From Arachnopeziza araneosa (Eukaryota; Ascomycota; Leotiomycetes; Helotiales; Arachnopezizaceae): DNA of 64,000 bases. This document shows positions 21,025 through 33,430 of this stretch, one piece after another. The notes under the pieces are model-generated. The model saw only the letters and a program-made list of their open reading frames with translations, was not told the DNA's origin and did no database searches. Numbering within the stretch: position 1 is the first letter of the stretch; every line of letters starts with the position of its first letter. The stretch is taken from the NCBI GenBank assembly GCA_003988855.1, contig QYAI01000093.1:45709-109708 (forward strand), read 5' to 3'. The translations under genes were made by a program, and so were the position numbers.

Positions 21025-22006
21025 ATGGTTTCTAGACCCGCCATCAGACCCTTACTCCGAGCTTCAAGACTTCATACCCATCCCGCGCAAGCCTCGAGAT
21101 CCTTCTCTCACAGCATACAAAAACTCAATTCCCAAGTCCCACCGACCAACCATGAGAGAACGACGCATTTCGGTTTTGAGACCGTTCCCGAAGCCGAGAA
21201 AGAAGCCAGAGGTATCCTATGCCTCTGATTTTGCTTGGACTCAGAAGCTAACCAACCCAGTCGCCGGCGTTTTCAGCAACGTTGCCACCTCCTACGACAC
21301 CATGAACGACTTCATGTCATTGGGCATCCATCGTCTATGGAAAGACCACTTTGTACGATGCATCAACCCGGGATCCAGCACCTCCTCTCCCTCCACGGCG
21401 TGGAAGATGCTCGACATAGCAGGTGGAACGGGAGATATAGCATTCCGGCTTCTAGACCACTGCACCAATATAAACAACAACCCACAATCAACCATCACGA
21501 TATCGGACATAAACCCGGCCATGTTGGCAGAGGGAAAGAAGCGCAGTTTAGACACTGAATATGCTAACTCCCCACGCCTGGATTTCCTGGTTGCGAATGC
21601 CGAGAAGTTGGATATGATACCGGACGATTCAATTGATCTATATACCGTCGCCTTTGGGATCCGGAACTTTACTAAGAAAGATGCGGCATTGAATGAAGCT
21701 TACAGGGTGCTTAAACCAGGTGGTGTTTTTGCTTGTTTGGAATTTAGCGGAGTAACAAATCCCCTGTTCGACGCGATATATAAACGATGGAGTTTTGGGG
21801 CTATACCGTTGATTGGACAACTGGTTGCTGGAGACAGGGCGAGCTATCAATATCTTGTGGAGAGTATCGAGAAGTTTCCTAAACAGGAGGAATTCAGGGA
21901 TATGATTAAGGCTGCTGGATTTGAGGTTCCTGGAAAGGGATGGGAGGATTTGACAGGTGGAATTGCAGCGATTCATAAGGGAATCAAGCCTGTCAAGGAT
22001 AGCTGA
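21025..22006 (+). CDS. COQ5: Ubiquinone biosynthesis C-methyltransferase Coq5
   Basis: S-adenosylmethionine-dependent C-methylation step of coenzyme Q synthesis, on the matrix face of the mitochondrial inner membrane. Exons 21025..21211 and 21261..22006 give 310 aa. The 49-nt intron restores EARVAGVFSNVATSYDTMNDFMSLGIHRLWKD, the UbiE/Coq5 signature. The SAM motif is DIAGGTGDIAFRLL, followed by ISDINPAMLAEGKKR, and the post-motif block ending in RVLKPGG. The first 35 residues (MVSRPAIRPLLRASRLHTHP...) are Arg-rich and lack acidic residues, a clear mitochondrial presequence. Confidence 0.95.
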
Positions 22007-22479
22007 TGGAGCGTGTAGAATCGAAATGTAAGATCTTGTATGTTAGAACAATAAATGAATCATCAGACTAAGATATCACACAAAGAATTTGTTTATTTTC
22101 TATGCTGCTAATAACTTCCCCGAAGCAGCTTCTTCTCATCTTCCGGCCGAAACTAGAATACACGCAACGCTATTCGAGATGCAGCTCAAGTTGATGCAAT
22201 AATGGTGGAGGATCAAAGTACAAGAGGAAGAAAAAGCCATCATCGCTTACACGCCAATACAAGCATGGCTAAGCTGATTGTAACTCCGCCCTTCCATCCA
22301 TCCCAAATCGCAAATAACCTATTGTAAACCGAAAAGTAGATGTTCTGACCATTGATCGGTATCTTCAGCTCGCTGAAACCAGAGAGTGATCATTAAGAAG
22401 ATGTACTAGAAGACGAGCAAGCTTTTTGGGTTGAAATAAGGGAATCTTGAAAGTCGAGTAGGGAGGAGGCTTCAGAGAC
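22007..22479. other. Convergent 3' intergenic, COQ5 / DUF2433
   Basis: No gene seen. The antisense open frame running into the next gene is a shadow of its Gly/Arg-rich tail. Confidence 0.4.
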
Positions 22480-24875
22480 TTAAGAGTCGCCACCGGAGGC
22501 AGGTGTCGCGTTTGCTGGTGCGGGCGAAGATGAAGAATCGTTCTTGAAACCTCTTCCACGTCCTCGGCCACGGTCACTACCTCGTGCCCCTCTTGGGCCA
22601 CTCCCACGTCCACCACGACCTCCACGTCCGCCTTCGCTATCACTAGCACCACCGCCACTGCGATATCCACCCTGAGCATTATTTGGGTTGCTTCCACCTC
22701 GGCTGCTACCCCAATTGCCAGCCCCGCCACGATTTTGGCTAAAGGACTTGTTGTCTCTGTTTTGTACTTGGAAAACCTTAACGAGTGGTCTGCTGCGATC
22801 CTCTCCAGTTCTCGACTTCACGTCATCTGGGAGGCTTGCTAAAATTGCATCTCTCTCCTCGATTGTCTTGAAATGAGCTACCTTATTGGACTGACCCCAC
22901 TTCTCAATCTTGAGAATCTTCTCCTTATCCTCATCCTTGAATAGGTCACGCACAGCCTCGTCTGTAGTGACATTCATAATGAATAGACCAATAATAGACT
23001 CGGTTGCAGCTTTCGCAACGGGTGATGAGGGATCTGCTCCATTCGAGGTACCGTTGGTTGCAGCGGTGGACTTCTCGTTCTCCTTCTTGTCCGAGGGTCC
23101 AGGAAGATTTACAACATTGGTCTGAGGCGCAGGAGTTGCGGGCTTCGGTTGAGGAGCAGGGGAATCCGGCTTGATGTCAGGAACAGCGGAACCTCGAGGT
23201 TGTTGTGATTGTTGAGGACCCCGCTGTTGCTGTCCAGCATTATATGGTTGCTGAGCAGGAGCAGTCGGAGATCGGGCAGGTCCAGTAGGCGGCGCAGATG
23301 CTACCAAAGCGTGACTAGAGCCAGGAGTTCCAGATCCAGTGGCCGGTGCTTGAGAAGCTGCAGGTTGGTTAAGATGACCTGGGTGTTGCTTGGCACCTCG
23401 ATGTGCGAAATTGAAACCTTGAGCTCTCATTTCTGTACCAATGCGACCATCCTGAACCTCGAGGACTAGCCAACCAAATGCAGCATCTGCCAAGTTGAAG
23501 TTCCACATATTTTTAAAAGCACTCTCGTCAACCTGACCAACCCCCGCCGCATTGGCCCCACCAACTGGTCCGCCAAATGGATTTCCACCTAGTGCGGTGC
23601 TCGGCATCTTATCAACTATTCCCAGAGCATTTTGAAGGAGGTTTTGTTGAGCCTCATTTTGCGCAATAGCTGGTTGAACCTCGCCCTTGACAGTCTCCCA
23701 AACATCGTTGAAGGAAGCTTTCGAAGCGGCAAGCTTTCCACGATAATGGTCCAATGTAGGGTTGACACTGAACTCGTTATATGAACTACCATATCTGAAA
23801 TGAAGACCGGCGGAAATCGAAAAGTCGGCTTTCAGGGTAACGGATAGTTGATTTAGGATACCTTCGCGGGCTGGTGATGCGTGGGTAATGAAAATGCGTG
23901 TCTCCGTAGGATCGTAGACACGATTTGCGGTATCGACCAACTCGCCCATCTGAAGTAAAGTTGTCCACATCGTTCCCTGCCCACCTGCGATTGTGGTTCG
24001 GCCCTCGCCATTGTCGAACAGCTTGTGCATAACGACAGCGCCCCCCAAGCCCAAAAGTCTCAACTTCACGCCTCCGATCTCCAGCAGCATAGAGCGAGCC
24101 TCATCGATAATGTGTAGCTTGTCAACCTTATACTCTCCGGACCGGAACTTTTCTAGAACTCGAACATCCTCACAGGCACCCCAAACTGTGTAGACCGGAA
24201 TATCCAGTTTTAAGCTACCATTCAGGAATTGTGGAAGTTCAGAAAGCGGTAGCTCGCTAGGATCGAATCGCTGTTTAACGGGTCCTCCTGGCTGTCCAAT
24301 TGCCTTCTTGATAGGTTCCTGAATGAGTGGCGAGTATTGGGCTACATGCTTAAGAGTCCTAAAAGGTCAAGTTAGCACGTGGCCAGGGGCGAAGAAGAGT
24401 ATACAGCTCACTTTTCCGCAATACGTTCCAAAGATGATTCATCGTAGAAACCAAAGTCACCGGTATGAATGATATGGTCTGCGCGTGCTTGCTTCGCAAG
24501 GTCGTTCAAGGATCTAAGGTTTCCTGTATCCGTTCAGCTTCAACTCCTCCTCGCCGCATAGGTCTTATTCACCTCGAACATCAGCTACACAAAGCACTCT
24601 AATCCCTCCAGTTTGAATGATTCGACCATTGTTTGGGAGTAAAGGTGCAGCTCCAGGTGGTATGCTATGTCCAGTAGCTCCATTTGGTAGATAGCCCGGG
24701 TTGGCTTGGTAAGATTGAGGGCGTTGCTGCAGAAATTTTACTGTTAGCTAATGCCAAACAAATACGTAAACCTTTGGGTAGAAGCTTTGATGAATACTCA
24801 TCAACTCCACAGTCTGCGCAGATGAATATACAGAGCAGGCAGGAGCTGTTGATGGGTAGGAGTTGGACATACCAT
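22480..24875 (-). CDS. DUF2433-type degenerate metallophosphoesterase with RGG tail
   Basis: Exons in coding order 24875..24873 (the ATG alone), 24726..24573, 24523..24412 and 24358..22480 give 715 aa. The three-base first exon is a prediction, supported because only then does the total divide by three. The N-terminal half is a calcineurin-like fold with altered ligands: VADVRGN where DxH is expected, an intact HTGDFGF, VWGACED for GNHE, ITHASP, then LHFRYGS where GHxH is expected. A conserved fungal block (DUF2433) follows. The second half has a Pro/Gln-rich linker, a structured segment (residues about 535-620) and a Gly/Arg-rich tail (RGGRGGRGSGPRG) suggesting RNA binding. Catalysis is doubtful. 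Function unknown. Confidence 0.82.
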
Positions 24876-25759
24876 ACTGAAATTGGTCGAAGTGTTTTAC
24901 GTGAGGCGATAGTCGTAAAATCTCTATGCGCTCAAACCGTTAACAGGAGCTTCTATTAGAGAGTCGCGTAGGATGGAAGAAGGGGAGTGGACGACGAGGT
25001 GCTAATGGTATGGTATTTTCTTTTTGAGAAAGCTGAGCACCAAAATCGCGGTTGCTTGAAACAGAACAGCCTGTCTGTCATTGGTTCGCTAGCGCCAACA
25101 AGGCGCGGCGCGCATTATTTAATTCTCACTTCACCCCCCTTTTCTCGCATTCACTCATCCAAAATATGTTCCCTTCGCTTTTGGTAGTTTGATCACCCAG
25201 TAGTTATTACAATTGTTGAATGCAAAAGATTCAGTAAGAAGAGAGCCTGTAATACTCTCCTACATAAGTGCCTTGATGAATCGCCAGCTTATTTAGTTCG
25301 AACAATCTCATTGCCACTCGAGCTTTTCTTGAGATTAATTTCTGAAAAGCAAATACTTCCTCTTTAAGTTCCAAAGAAGCTTTTACTATCGCGTCGATTA
25401 TTAATTCATTGCCAATGACTGTAACAGGCATGGGCTTTCTCGAAGTATCCGTCCACGACATATAATCGAGGCATGATAAATTTATGAACGAATCTTCTCG
25501 AAAAGATGAATGCGGCTTGGACTTTCAGCAGAATGGGCAGCGAGTAGGGTGAACGTACAGAATTGAAACACTCTTTTCGAACTTAGTTTCGGGTCATCCA
25601 CCTCCCTTTCTTCCTTCCTTCGCCTACCTGCTAGGTAGGTATTCAATGCGCCTTATCTGCTTCTCCCATACAATACTGGTCACGCCACCCAAATCTGTCG
25701 TTGATTCTTATCTGACCTACGTCGATCTTGTTCTTGGTCTACTCGTTCCTCCATTCACA
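24876..25759. other. Divergent promoter interval DUF2433 / BTB gene
   Basis: A 76-codon minus-strand frame with an ATG at 25461 (25231..25461) is helical-looking but unrecognised. An imperfect palindrome CTACCTGCTAGGTAGG lies near 25624..25640. Confidence 0.35.
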
Positions 25760-26470
25760 ATGCCGCCAACACAGATAGATAACACTGTAGGAAAACCACC
25801 CAGGCTACTGAAGGAGTACGTAATTCCAATCTCGCCCATTTAGCAGGATAGACCTCTATCATCCTACCGAACAATGAATTATAGTTTACTTAGCTATCAG
25901 ATGGTGCATATCGTAGTCGGAAAGGAATCCCAAGACTTCACCATTCACAAAGACCTCATCTGTCATTACTCGCCTTATTTCAAAGCTGCATTCACCTCGG
26001 GGTTTCCAGAGGCAAAGACTAGCATCATGAAGCTCCCGGAAACGGAAGTTACAGTTTTCAAAATTTTCTATCACTGGCTTTACGAACAAAAGATCTCGGA
26101 TCAAAACGAAGCACAAGAGCATTGGCCTCAGATAAGCGATTTGATGATGCTCTATATTTTGGCGGATATGGCAAGAGTCGTTGTCCTTATGAATGAAGTA
26201 CTTGACACCATTGAAGCAATAAAACATGTCTTGTGGATCGTTCCAAGCCATATTTTTCCAGATATTTGGAACCAGACATCTATCGGTAGTGGAATCCGAC
26301 GTTTGATGGTTGACTGGTTGGTCTGAGAGGCTTCCCCAGAAGATATAGGAAAATATTCTGCTCGTTGGCCAGCTGATTTTCGAATTGAAGTCATGAAAGC
26401 CGGCAGAGGAGTCATTCAAAGGTATCAACAGACAGTTGAAGAATCAAAGCGAACCCGATGCTCAATATGA
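25760..26470 (+). pseudogene. BTB/POZ domain protein gene with in-frame TGA
   Basis: Exons 25760..25819 and 25901..26326 give a 161-aa BTB protein. The BTB core is obvious: MVHIVVGKESQDFTIHKDLICHYSPYFKAAF, then EVTVFKIFYHWLY. The TGA at 26324..26326 stops it at ...RLMVDWLV. The same frame then continues for 47 codons (EASPEDIGKYSARWPADFRIEVMKAG...) to a TGA at 26468..26470. That continuation resembles the C-terminal helix region usual in these short fungal BTB proteins. So either a nonsense mutation has shortened it, or the first stop is real and the protein is short. No kelch or MATH partner is seen. Adapter to a cullin-3 ligase is possible. Confidence 0.6.
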
Positions 26471-27540
26471 GTACTTATCACGAAACATCGATCAAAGCTG
26501 AGGAGGGATCCTGAGATTCGCTTGACAGAGTTGTCAGTAAATATTTTGAAAATGTATAACGAAACTCCGTCTCAAGTCTTACAATTAGCGAGTCACATGG
26601 ACTCAATTGATTCTATCCACACTTCTTGCTGTTCCCAGACCATAGATTATTTGCAGACATCATTTCTCCAATACCTTTACTCGCAGCTTGCTCAGACATT
26701 GAAGCTAGAGCGAACACTGCACATTCTCGTGCCACCCGGGGGGGGTGCTACTACCCTGACTCCTTAGTCGAGAGCATAAAGGTAAATACAATCGGTTTAA
26801 AAAAGGTATCTGAATAATTCGTTGATCACGTTCCTGCTGCAAGATATGCTGTGTGCTTCTCTAGGCTCGGTTTTCTCCCCCAAGCTCCACTTCTGAACAA
26901 TGTTGCCCAATCTCCAAACTCGCCAACTATCTACGATGCTATGGGTCCTAGTAAGACAGTACCTAATCAATGAAGCGCTATGTTCCTTCTTCCCATAGAA
27001 GATCCCTCTTATCAGCAACTAATATTCCCTCCACGACCTTGTGATCACTTCAAGCCTTTTCGTAGCTTTTTTCTCTCTGTCTTCTGGAAACACCCAAGAT
27101 AGTGCCGTTCGCATGTGGAATGAAAGGTTTCAGTCTCTAATCTATAAGAATTAAACCGATAACCTGCGTGAAGCGAGAGATCTTGAAATTGGGCACTTGA
27201 ATTATGGCTAGTTATCTTTGCGAAGATATGACGCTAGTAAAGTTCAAGAGTCAGAAAGAAGTGCACAGGAGACGGATAGATAGAATAATTTTCATTTCAT
27301 GTAAAGTTTCTGATTTAACGCGCTTCATGAACTATCTGAGGTGAAATATGAGATTCTTTGATTTGGGCTGAATTGATTTTATATCCTCTTCACACACTTC
27401 CTGATCATCAAGAGCATAATCACATCACAACGTTTGAAAAACAAAACATGAAGAAGAGGGTATCATTAACTAAAAATTACCACTAACATGTCACAATTTC
27501 TCGAAATCCCGTCCTCCAATCTAGCTATCCACATTTCCAA
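26471..27540. other. Intergenic 1.1 kb, BTB gene / GEM1
   Basis: AT-rich, with a run of eight G at about 26739..26746. No gene recognised. Confidence 0.35.
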
Positions 27541-29479
27541 TCAATTCGCATTCGTCGTCCTCCTCCAAATCATCACTGCTGCTACTAAAGCTGCAGCCGT
27601 TGCTCCCAACGCAACATACAGGCTCGTCCTATCTGGAGCTTCCTCTTCACTCTTGGGAAATCCTAGACTAGGATTCGTAGCTGTCTCGGCTAATGTAACG
27701 AATAATTCGCTGATGCTATTCCAGGTAACGCTTACATGTAAAGGGGCATTCATATTCAGACCAACCGTGTAAACATCTGGCTGTTTCTCCGATCTTTGGG
27801 TGGTTTTATCTAAATCTGCTTTAAGCGCCGTATAGATAGCAGGAAGTTCATCAAGTTGTGGATATTTCTCGCGTAGCGTGACGATGTGGGAGAAGGAATC
27901 TGGGTCGGAGGAATCATAAGTGTAGCAGATAAGATCGCATGCGTCTAATTTGGCTTGGTTCTCAAGAATGGCGGGTTCTAACTCGCCTAATTCTTCAAGG
28001 ATGAGATAACATTGCTTTCCACCTTGAAGTTCCACACTATTGACGGCGGACCGGGGTTTGAGGGTGGGTCGGTAGAGGGAGTCAAAGGGGCGGTTGAGGA
28101 AAGCATCTAGTAGAGAGGACTTTCCTGAGGATGATGCACCGAGAACGTAACAGAGGACAACGTTGCGCTCAACTCGGCCGGGGCGCTGGCGTCGCTTCCT
28201 GGACTTTGTAATCTTGAGGGCGGAGGAGGTAGTTCGTGGGCCAGTAGCAGGTTCAAATCCGAGATAGGCGAGGTATGAGAGAGTGGTGCTAGGAGAAACA
28301 AAAGTCGTCATTGACCATTGAGCTAGCCAACCTTGAAGTGTGATGTAGCCAGCTTCATTTCGGACAGTTGATGATGGGAAGGAGGTTTCCTGCCAGAAAG
28401 GTGGGAGGCCTGGAGTTGGTGCAAAGAGAGCATCGAGCTCAGAGTCGTTTAGTCCTCCATCATTGTCTTTGTCGAAGAGGAGAAACAAGTCTACAAAGAA
28501 TCGGTATCCTGCTGGACTAAGTTCTGCAGATGAGTATTCTGGTATGTCGAATTTAGGTTGTAGGAAGCTGTCTTTCAGACTCAAACTGTCCGTGTAGTGG
28601 AACTTCCGTAAGATAATCCATATAGTCTCGTGCCTTCCTTTCTCTACAAATATTTTATTCAGATGGATAAACCCTTTTTGGTCGATGCCTTTCGTAAGAT
28701 CTGAAGTTGGGGAAGCTTTACTTATCGACACTTTTATGTTATCCAGATCTTCTGGAGATAGCGGTTTCTCGAAACATTTCGCTTGGAAATTGTGCATTTC
28801 TTGGTCGTTCAAGTATCCATCCTGATCTTTGTCACAGAGGTAAAATACTCTCTTCAATGCTGCAATAGCTGCTGGCTTCAAGTTCCCCTCCTTGGAATCG
28901 AATAGAGGAGCAATTGGATGTGTAACAGCTTTTTGGCATAAGAAGAAGACCTCATTGACATTATGGTGTTCTCTGGCGCTGGTTCGAATGCAGGAGTCTA
29001 TCTCCTTGAACTCTGCCATCACTGGCAACATCTCATCTTCCACAACCTGTGCCGTATTCCCAGTCGTAGTTAAGTCGGACTTGTTCGCACATAATACTAC
29101 CGGCACATTGACTCCAAGTGAACGGAAGTATGGCATCCAAAACAAAGCGACTCGCTCGTAGCTGTAGTGGTCTGAATAGACCAGGAGGATACAATTCGAT
29201 TTTCGAATCTCTTTTCGAAGGGTGTTCCGCTCTTGAGGCAGAGCAGAAGTATCGACGATAGTCGTAGTGACATTTTCGGGAGTGCCAATGCTAGGAGGTA
29301 TCGTTATCTGGGGCAGGACTGATTGAATCTTGTTCGTCACGAAGACATCCTTCACCAACGAGGTGATCAGGCTGGACTTCCCCGTGCCTTCATCGCCGCA
29401 TACGCAGATCCTGACTGATAACCCGTTAGCTATGTTTAATACCAGGGAACAGACTCGGTCAGAGCTCACCTGTGGACAT
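27541..29479 (-). CDS. GEM1: Mitochondrial Rho GTPase Gem1 (Miro)
   Basis: Tail-anchored outer-membrane GTPase controlling mitochondrial shape, inheritance and ER-mitochondria contacts. Exons are 29479..29470 (ten bases, MST plus one base) and 29414..27541, 627 aa. The N-terminal GTPase has P-loop GDEGTGKSS at residues 10-18, IVDTSAL and ANKSDL. Two EF hands with canonical loops are DKDQDGYLNDQE and DKDNDGGLNDSE. The C-terminal GTPase has P-loop GASSSGKSS. It ends with a transmembrane segment (ALGATAAALVAAVMIW) and a basic tail RRTTNAN, as expected for a tail anchor. Length is that of the family. Confidence 0.95.
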
Positions 29480-30094
29480 GCTGGAGAATGTCAGCCTTGT
29501 GAGCCGCGGCTATTGCTTTTCCATGTCTATGGTAAGGGTTGATAAGTCCTTGTCGATCTGCAACTCAGCTTGTGCACCACACTAAGCGCTTATCGTGGCG
29601 GTTGAGTGCTGATGCTTGTGTTTGATCGTCTGATATTCCACGTTTTCGCTCGGCTTGCTGGCCAGTCGCTATCCGCTGCCAAACCGACAGCTCAAGCTCC
29701 AGGGCATCGCGGGCCAGCTTTTAGGCGCACGTCGCCTCCGCATTTGGCAACATCCGGGATTGTCGTTCAACGACGCCGCAGAAGTATTGCGTGTTGCATT
29801 CTGTAATATGAACCTCCATCTCCTTTCTTCATTGCCCGCATGAAGTGCGCTTCATACTTTCACAGCCATTGTCCTCAGCTTTCCACGCGATCACTCGCTC
29901 GGAGCAAGACTCCCCTGGCCTCATCCACAGGCATCTACTTACCCCACACCTCTGTACCTTGCAGACATCTCAGCTGTAACTCTTGCCCTTCTCAGCTCTT
30001 TCTCGAGTCCATTTGTACTTCTCCTTGTTGATATCTCTATTTGAATTGCTAAGCTCGAGTCTGGTCTGCACTCTGCAGACTCCACAAAAACGCC
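29480..30094. other. Divergent promoter interval GEM1 / creC
   Basis: No gene recognised. The side next to creC is pyrimidine-rich. Confidence 0.4.
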
Positions 30095-32353
30095 ATGTTG
30101 TAAGTCCATTGCCCATTCGTTCAGGCCAAGCACGCCTACCAACTCCGCAGATCGCTGATAAGATTGAACAGCGTGTTACCACCACCTCCAAGATATCCAT
30201 CCCAAGCAGCCTACAATGCTGCTGTTGCAAATGGACAAACTACGCCCATGATCGAAACCAACAATATTCTGTCGCACCCGACGGGACCAGAGTATCAGTT
30301 AGTCGTTGGTGAAGGTAGGTCTTGGCAAGAGAAATAACGCCGGATTCGAGGCTGAAGACATTCGTAGGAACCTATATTTTAAAAGAAGACCTCCACCTGG
30401 CAACTCCTCCTCCCCATCCTTCTGAAGCTCCAATTATAAATCCGAATCCACTTGCGACTACTCCTCAACCTGCCACTGCAGGAACAAAAATCTCGCTACT
30501 TTCATTCAGTTCTAGGAGTTCAGCACCACTGCTCTACAGAGTCGATACTAGCAGGAGTATAAGGTCAACAGGGTTGGAAAGCAGCATACAAGAGCATCCG
30601 AATGAAGGGCGCGAATCTGGCGATCATGTTCCTTACAGCAGTGAAGATGGAGCGACCTCGGCCACAGGAAGTGTGAGAGCGCCACTTTCAATTGGATCCG
30701 CGCCTGCTTTTGGAGAGGGAAACTCGATGTTATCTGCTACAGGAAAGGATGTTGGAAAGCGACGAAAGCCCAAAAACAACATTGCCAAAAGTAACTCATC
30801 TTTCATATCAAGATGTATAGTCCACGAAGGGTTGTCGAAACGACTACAAGACAGACCGGCAGACGGATACTTTGCTTTTGCAAATATAAACAGAGCTTTC
30901 CAGTGGCTTGATTTATCTTCTAATTTCAAGGTATGGATGGCTATGAGATGAATTCTAAGAAGCTGATGCTTTGCAGACTGATCATTTAACAAAAATATTA
31001 TTTACAAAGGGTCACTGCCTTTGTCATGATATTAATCAGGTCACTAAAGCCCCAAGCCATATTGATCTTATAATGGGCTTCTCAACTGGTGAAATCATTT
31101 GGTTTGAACCTATCTCACAGAAATACACACGCTTGAACAAAAATGTTAGGATCTCGATTCGTACGAAGATCGGAGCTAATTATGGATTAGGGAATCATAA
31201 ATGCAACTCCGGTTTCTGAAATTCGCTGGATACCAGGATCTGAAAACCTCTTTCTTGCGGCGCATATGGATGGATCCCTAGTGGTCTATGACAAGGAAAA
31301 AGAAGACGCCCCATTTTTACCAGAAGAGAATGGTGTAGAAATAAATGGACATTCTGAAAAGACTAATGGCAGTCTGGAAGCACCTCATTCTGTCATACTT
31401 CATGTTGACAAGTCTGTACGTTCCAAAAACCAGAAATTTAATCCTGTGTCCTTTTGGAAGCTGTCAAATCAACGGATTAATGCGTTTGCATTCTCGCCAG
31501 ATAATCGACATCTGGCTGTGGTTTCCGAAGACGGGACTCTACGAATAATTGATTATCTAAAAGAGCAGTAAGTTCGTTGTAGGAATCTGAAACTCTCTTC
31601 TAATATTACCAGACTCCTTGATTTATACGCCAGCTACTATGGAGGGTTTATATGTGTTTGCTGGTCTCCAGATGGCAAATATGTTCTTACAGGTGGTCAA
31701 GACGATCTAATCTCAATTTGGTCCATTGCAGACTCAACCATTGTTGCTCGATGCCAAGGGCATCATTCTTGGGTGACAGCAGTAGCCTTTGATCCTTGGC
31801 GTTGTGATGATCGAAATTACCGGTTTGGAAGTGTTGGCGAAGACGGCCGATTATTATTATGGGACTTTAGTGTTGGGATGTTGCACCGTCCAAAAGCTGT
31901 AGGTTTCACAATCGATGTATTAGGATTTGCTAATTTCGAAAGACTTCTGTGAGGCAAAGAGGCAGCGTATCATCAAGATATGGATTGTTACAAAGAGCAG
32001 AGACTCAAAATACGAGCACAAGCAGACTGAGATCCAACTCAAGCACATCGGATGATGAAATCGAGCATACTATTGAGCATCCAGTGGAGCCTCGCGCTAC
32101 TGTAGCAATGTTGCCACCGGTCATGGTTTGCCTCTTGCTCACTGGTTATTGTAAGGTAGCTAACAACAACTACAGTCCAAGAAGATTGATGAAGATCCAT
32201 TGTGTTGGCTTGAATTCACAGAGGATTCCATTATCACGAGTTGTAAAATGGGTAAGTCGAAAGCTTCTTTGACAAGGTCGTTACTAATCAATATCCGAAG
32301 CACATATCCGGACTTGGGATAGACCTCGAGACTCTGGCTTAGGCAAAAAGTGA
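30095..32353 (+). CDS. creC: WD40 catabolite-repression protein CreC
   Basis: Partner of the CreB deubiquitinase in carbon catabolite repression. Nine exons: 30095..30099, 30151..30314, 30368..30930, 30977..31144, 31191..31567, 31613..31898, 31943..32125, 32176..32251 and 32301..32353, giving 624 aa. The first exon has five bases. A Pro tract with a PPRY motif (residues 14-17) opens the protein, followed by the conserved LHLATPPPHPSEAPIINPNP. The WD40 part includes IIWFEPISQKYTRLNKN, ENLFLAAHMDGSLVVYDKEK, FAFSPDNRHLAVVSEDGTLR, CVCWSPDGKYVLTGGQDDLI and RTWDRPRD. Two donors (gttagg at 31145, gtttgc at 32126) are weak but demanded by the conserved sequence. The C-terminus stops 7 residues after the last WD strand, shorter than in Aspergillus. 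Confidence 0.92.
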
Positions 32354-33430
32354 GGTTAATAGATTTTTGCCTAAGGCTCTTTGGTATACTTTGTCAGCAC
32401 GAAGTAGCGTTCTGGTGGTTGAAAATTCTGAAAATTGAGTTGTGCAATACTTTCTAACTCCGTTAAATGTATGCAGTTCTGAACGGTAGGCTCTACCAGT
32501 ATGAAATAATTGCTACAATTCCTGCACAAACTCTGCTCTTCCTTACGCCCTACCCCATTGCTGTTGTTTAGCCTCGTTCTGAAGGTAATTGACATCAAAT
32601 ATTCTGTTGCCCAAACTTTATAACCACATTTTGGTCTTCTTTCCTCTCCTTGACATACCCGACACTTTTGAGAATTTGAAGTTATTATCTGGCCTAATTT
32701 CGGTCTCCCGTAAGGCTTATAACTTGCAAATGTCCGGACATCTCCAAAGCAGCGCCAAAGTACCAAAGTCATAGACCTTTAAAGGGTATCGCGTTCATGG
32801 AGGTCGATATTGGGCGTGCTTAGCCCTAGCAGCACCTCTGATTTCAACTCTCTCGCTCTCAAATTCCTATGTCCATCATTGAAGACACCGCTTCTAGACC
32901 CTGACTACCTCACGGTAGGACTCTATCTACAGATGAGATGTTGTTCTCTACCGATACGTTGAGAAAAAAGAACGAGAGGAAGATTTGGGATCAGAGAGAT
33001 GTTTGTTTGTTTGAACAGAGACGGTAAGTGTACACCTGGATGGACGTGTAATGTCTACAGAGCATTTTCGCTGATAGATGGGGAAGAATGGCGAAGGGGG
33101 ATTTGAACCGAGTCCATCCCACATGGGAACTCGGTCTCTAGTTGAAAATATTAGGTTCTGTTAGAGTCAAGTTTACCTCAGATATCAAAGGCAGATGGAT
33201 TAATGATTATTCCGGCCGTGAGCTAGAAGTACAAAGGAGAAGCTGCAAAAAATCTTCTCTGAATGAGTCCTCTTACACCCGGGGTATGAGACTCGAAAAC
33301 CCATTTTCTCCCGCGCTCAGAAAAAGTCAAAGGCCCTCTCCTCAATGCAACGAAGTAGCAAGTTTTCTCCACTGACAAATGAAAACCATCATCTAAAATG
33401 GCCAGAACGTAGAAAGACCATGATCCCAGC
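32354..33430. other. Convergent 3' intergenic, creC / flotillin, 1.1 kb
   Basis: A 133-codon minus frame (32371..32772) has no recognisable family and was not called. A stem-loop (ACCGAG...CTCGGT with inner TCCCA/TGGGA) lies at 33107..33135. Confidence 0.35.

Noticed and set aside
25231..25461. 76-codon minus-strand frame with ATG, helical composition
   Set aside because: No recognisable family or extension by splicing; kept only as a remark in the interval entry.
32371..32772. 133-codon minus-strand frame with several Cys
   Set aside because: Irregular Cys spacing, no family resemblance, and it lies between two convergent 3' ends.
33088..33139. tRNA-like 3' end on the minus strand (GGTTCAAATCC followed by CTTCGCCA) with a stem-loop
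   Set aside because: No matching 5' acceptor strand, D-arm or anticodon arm is found upstream on that strand, and the T-stem pairs poorly.
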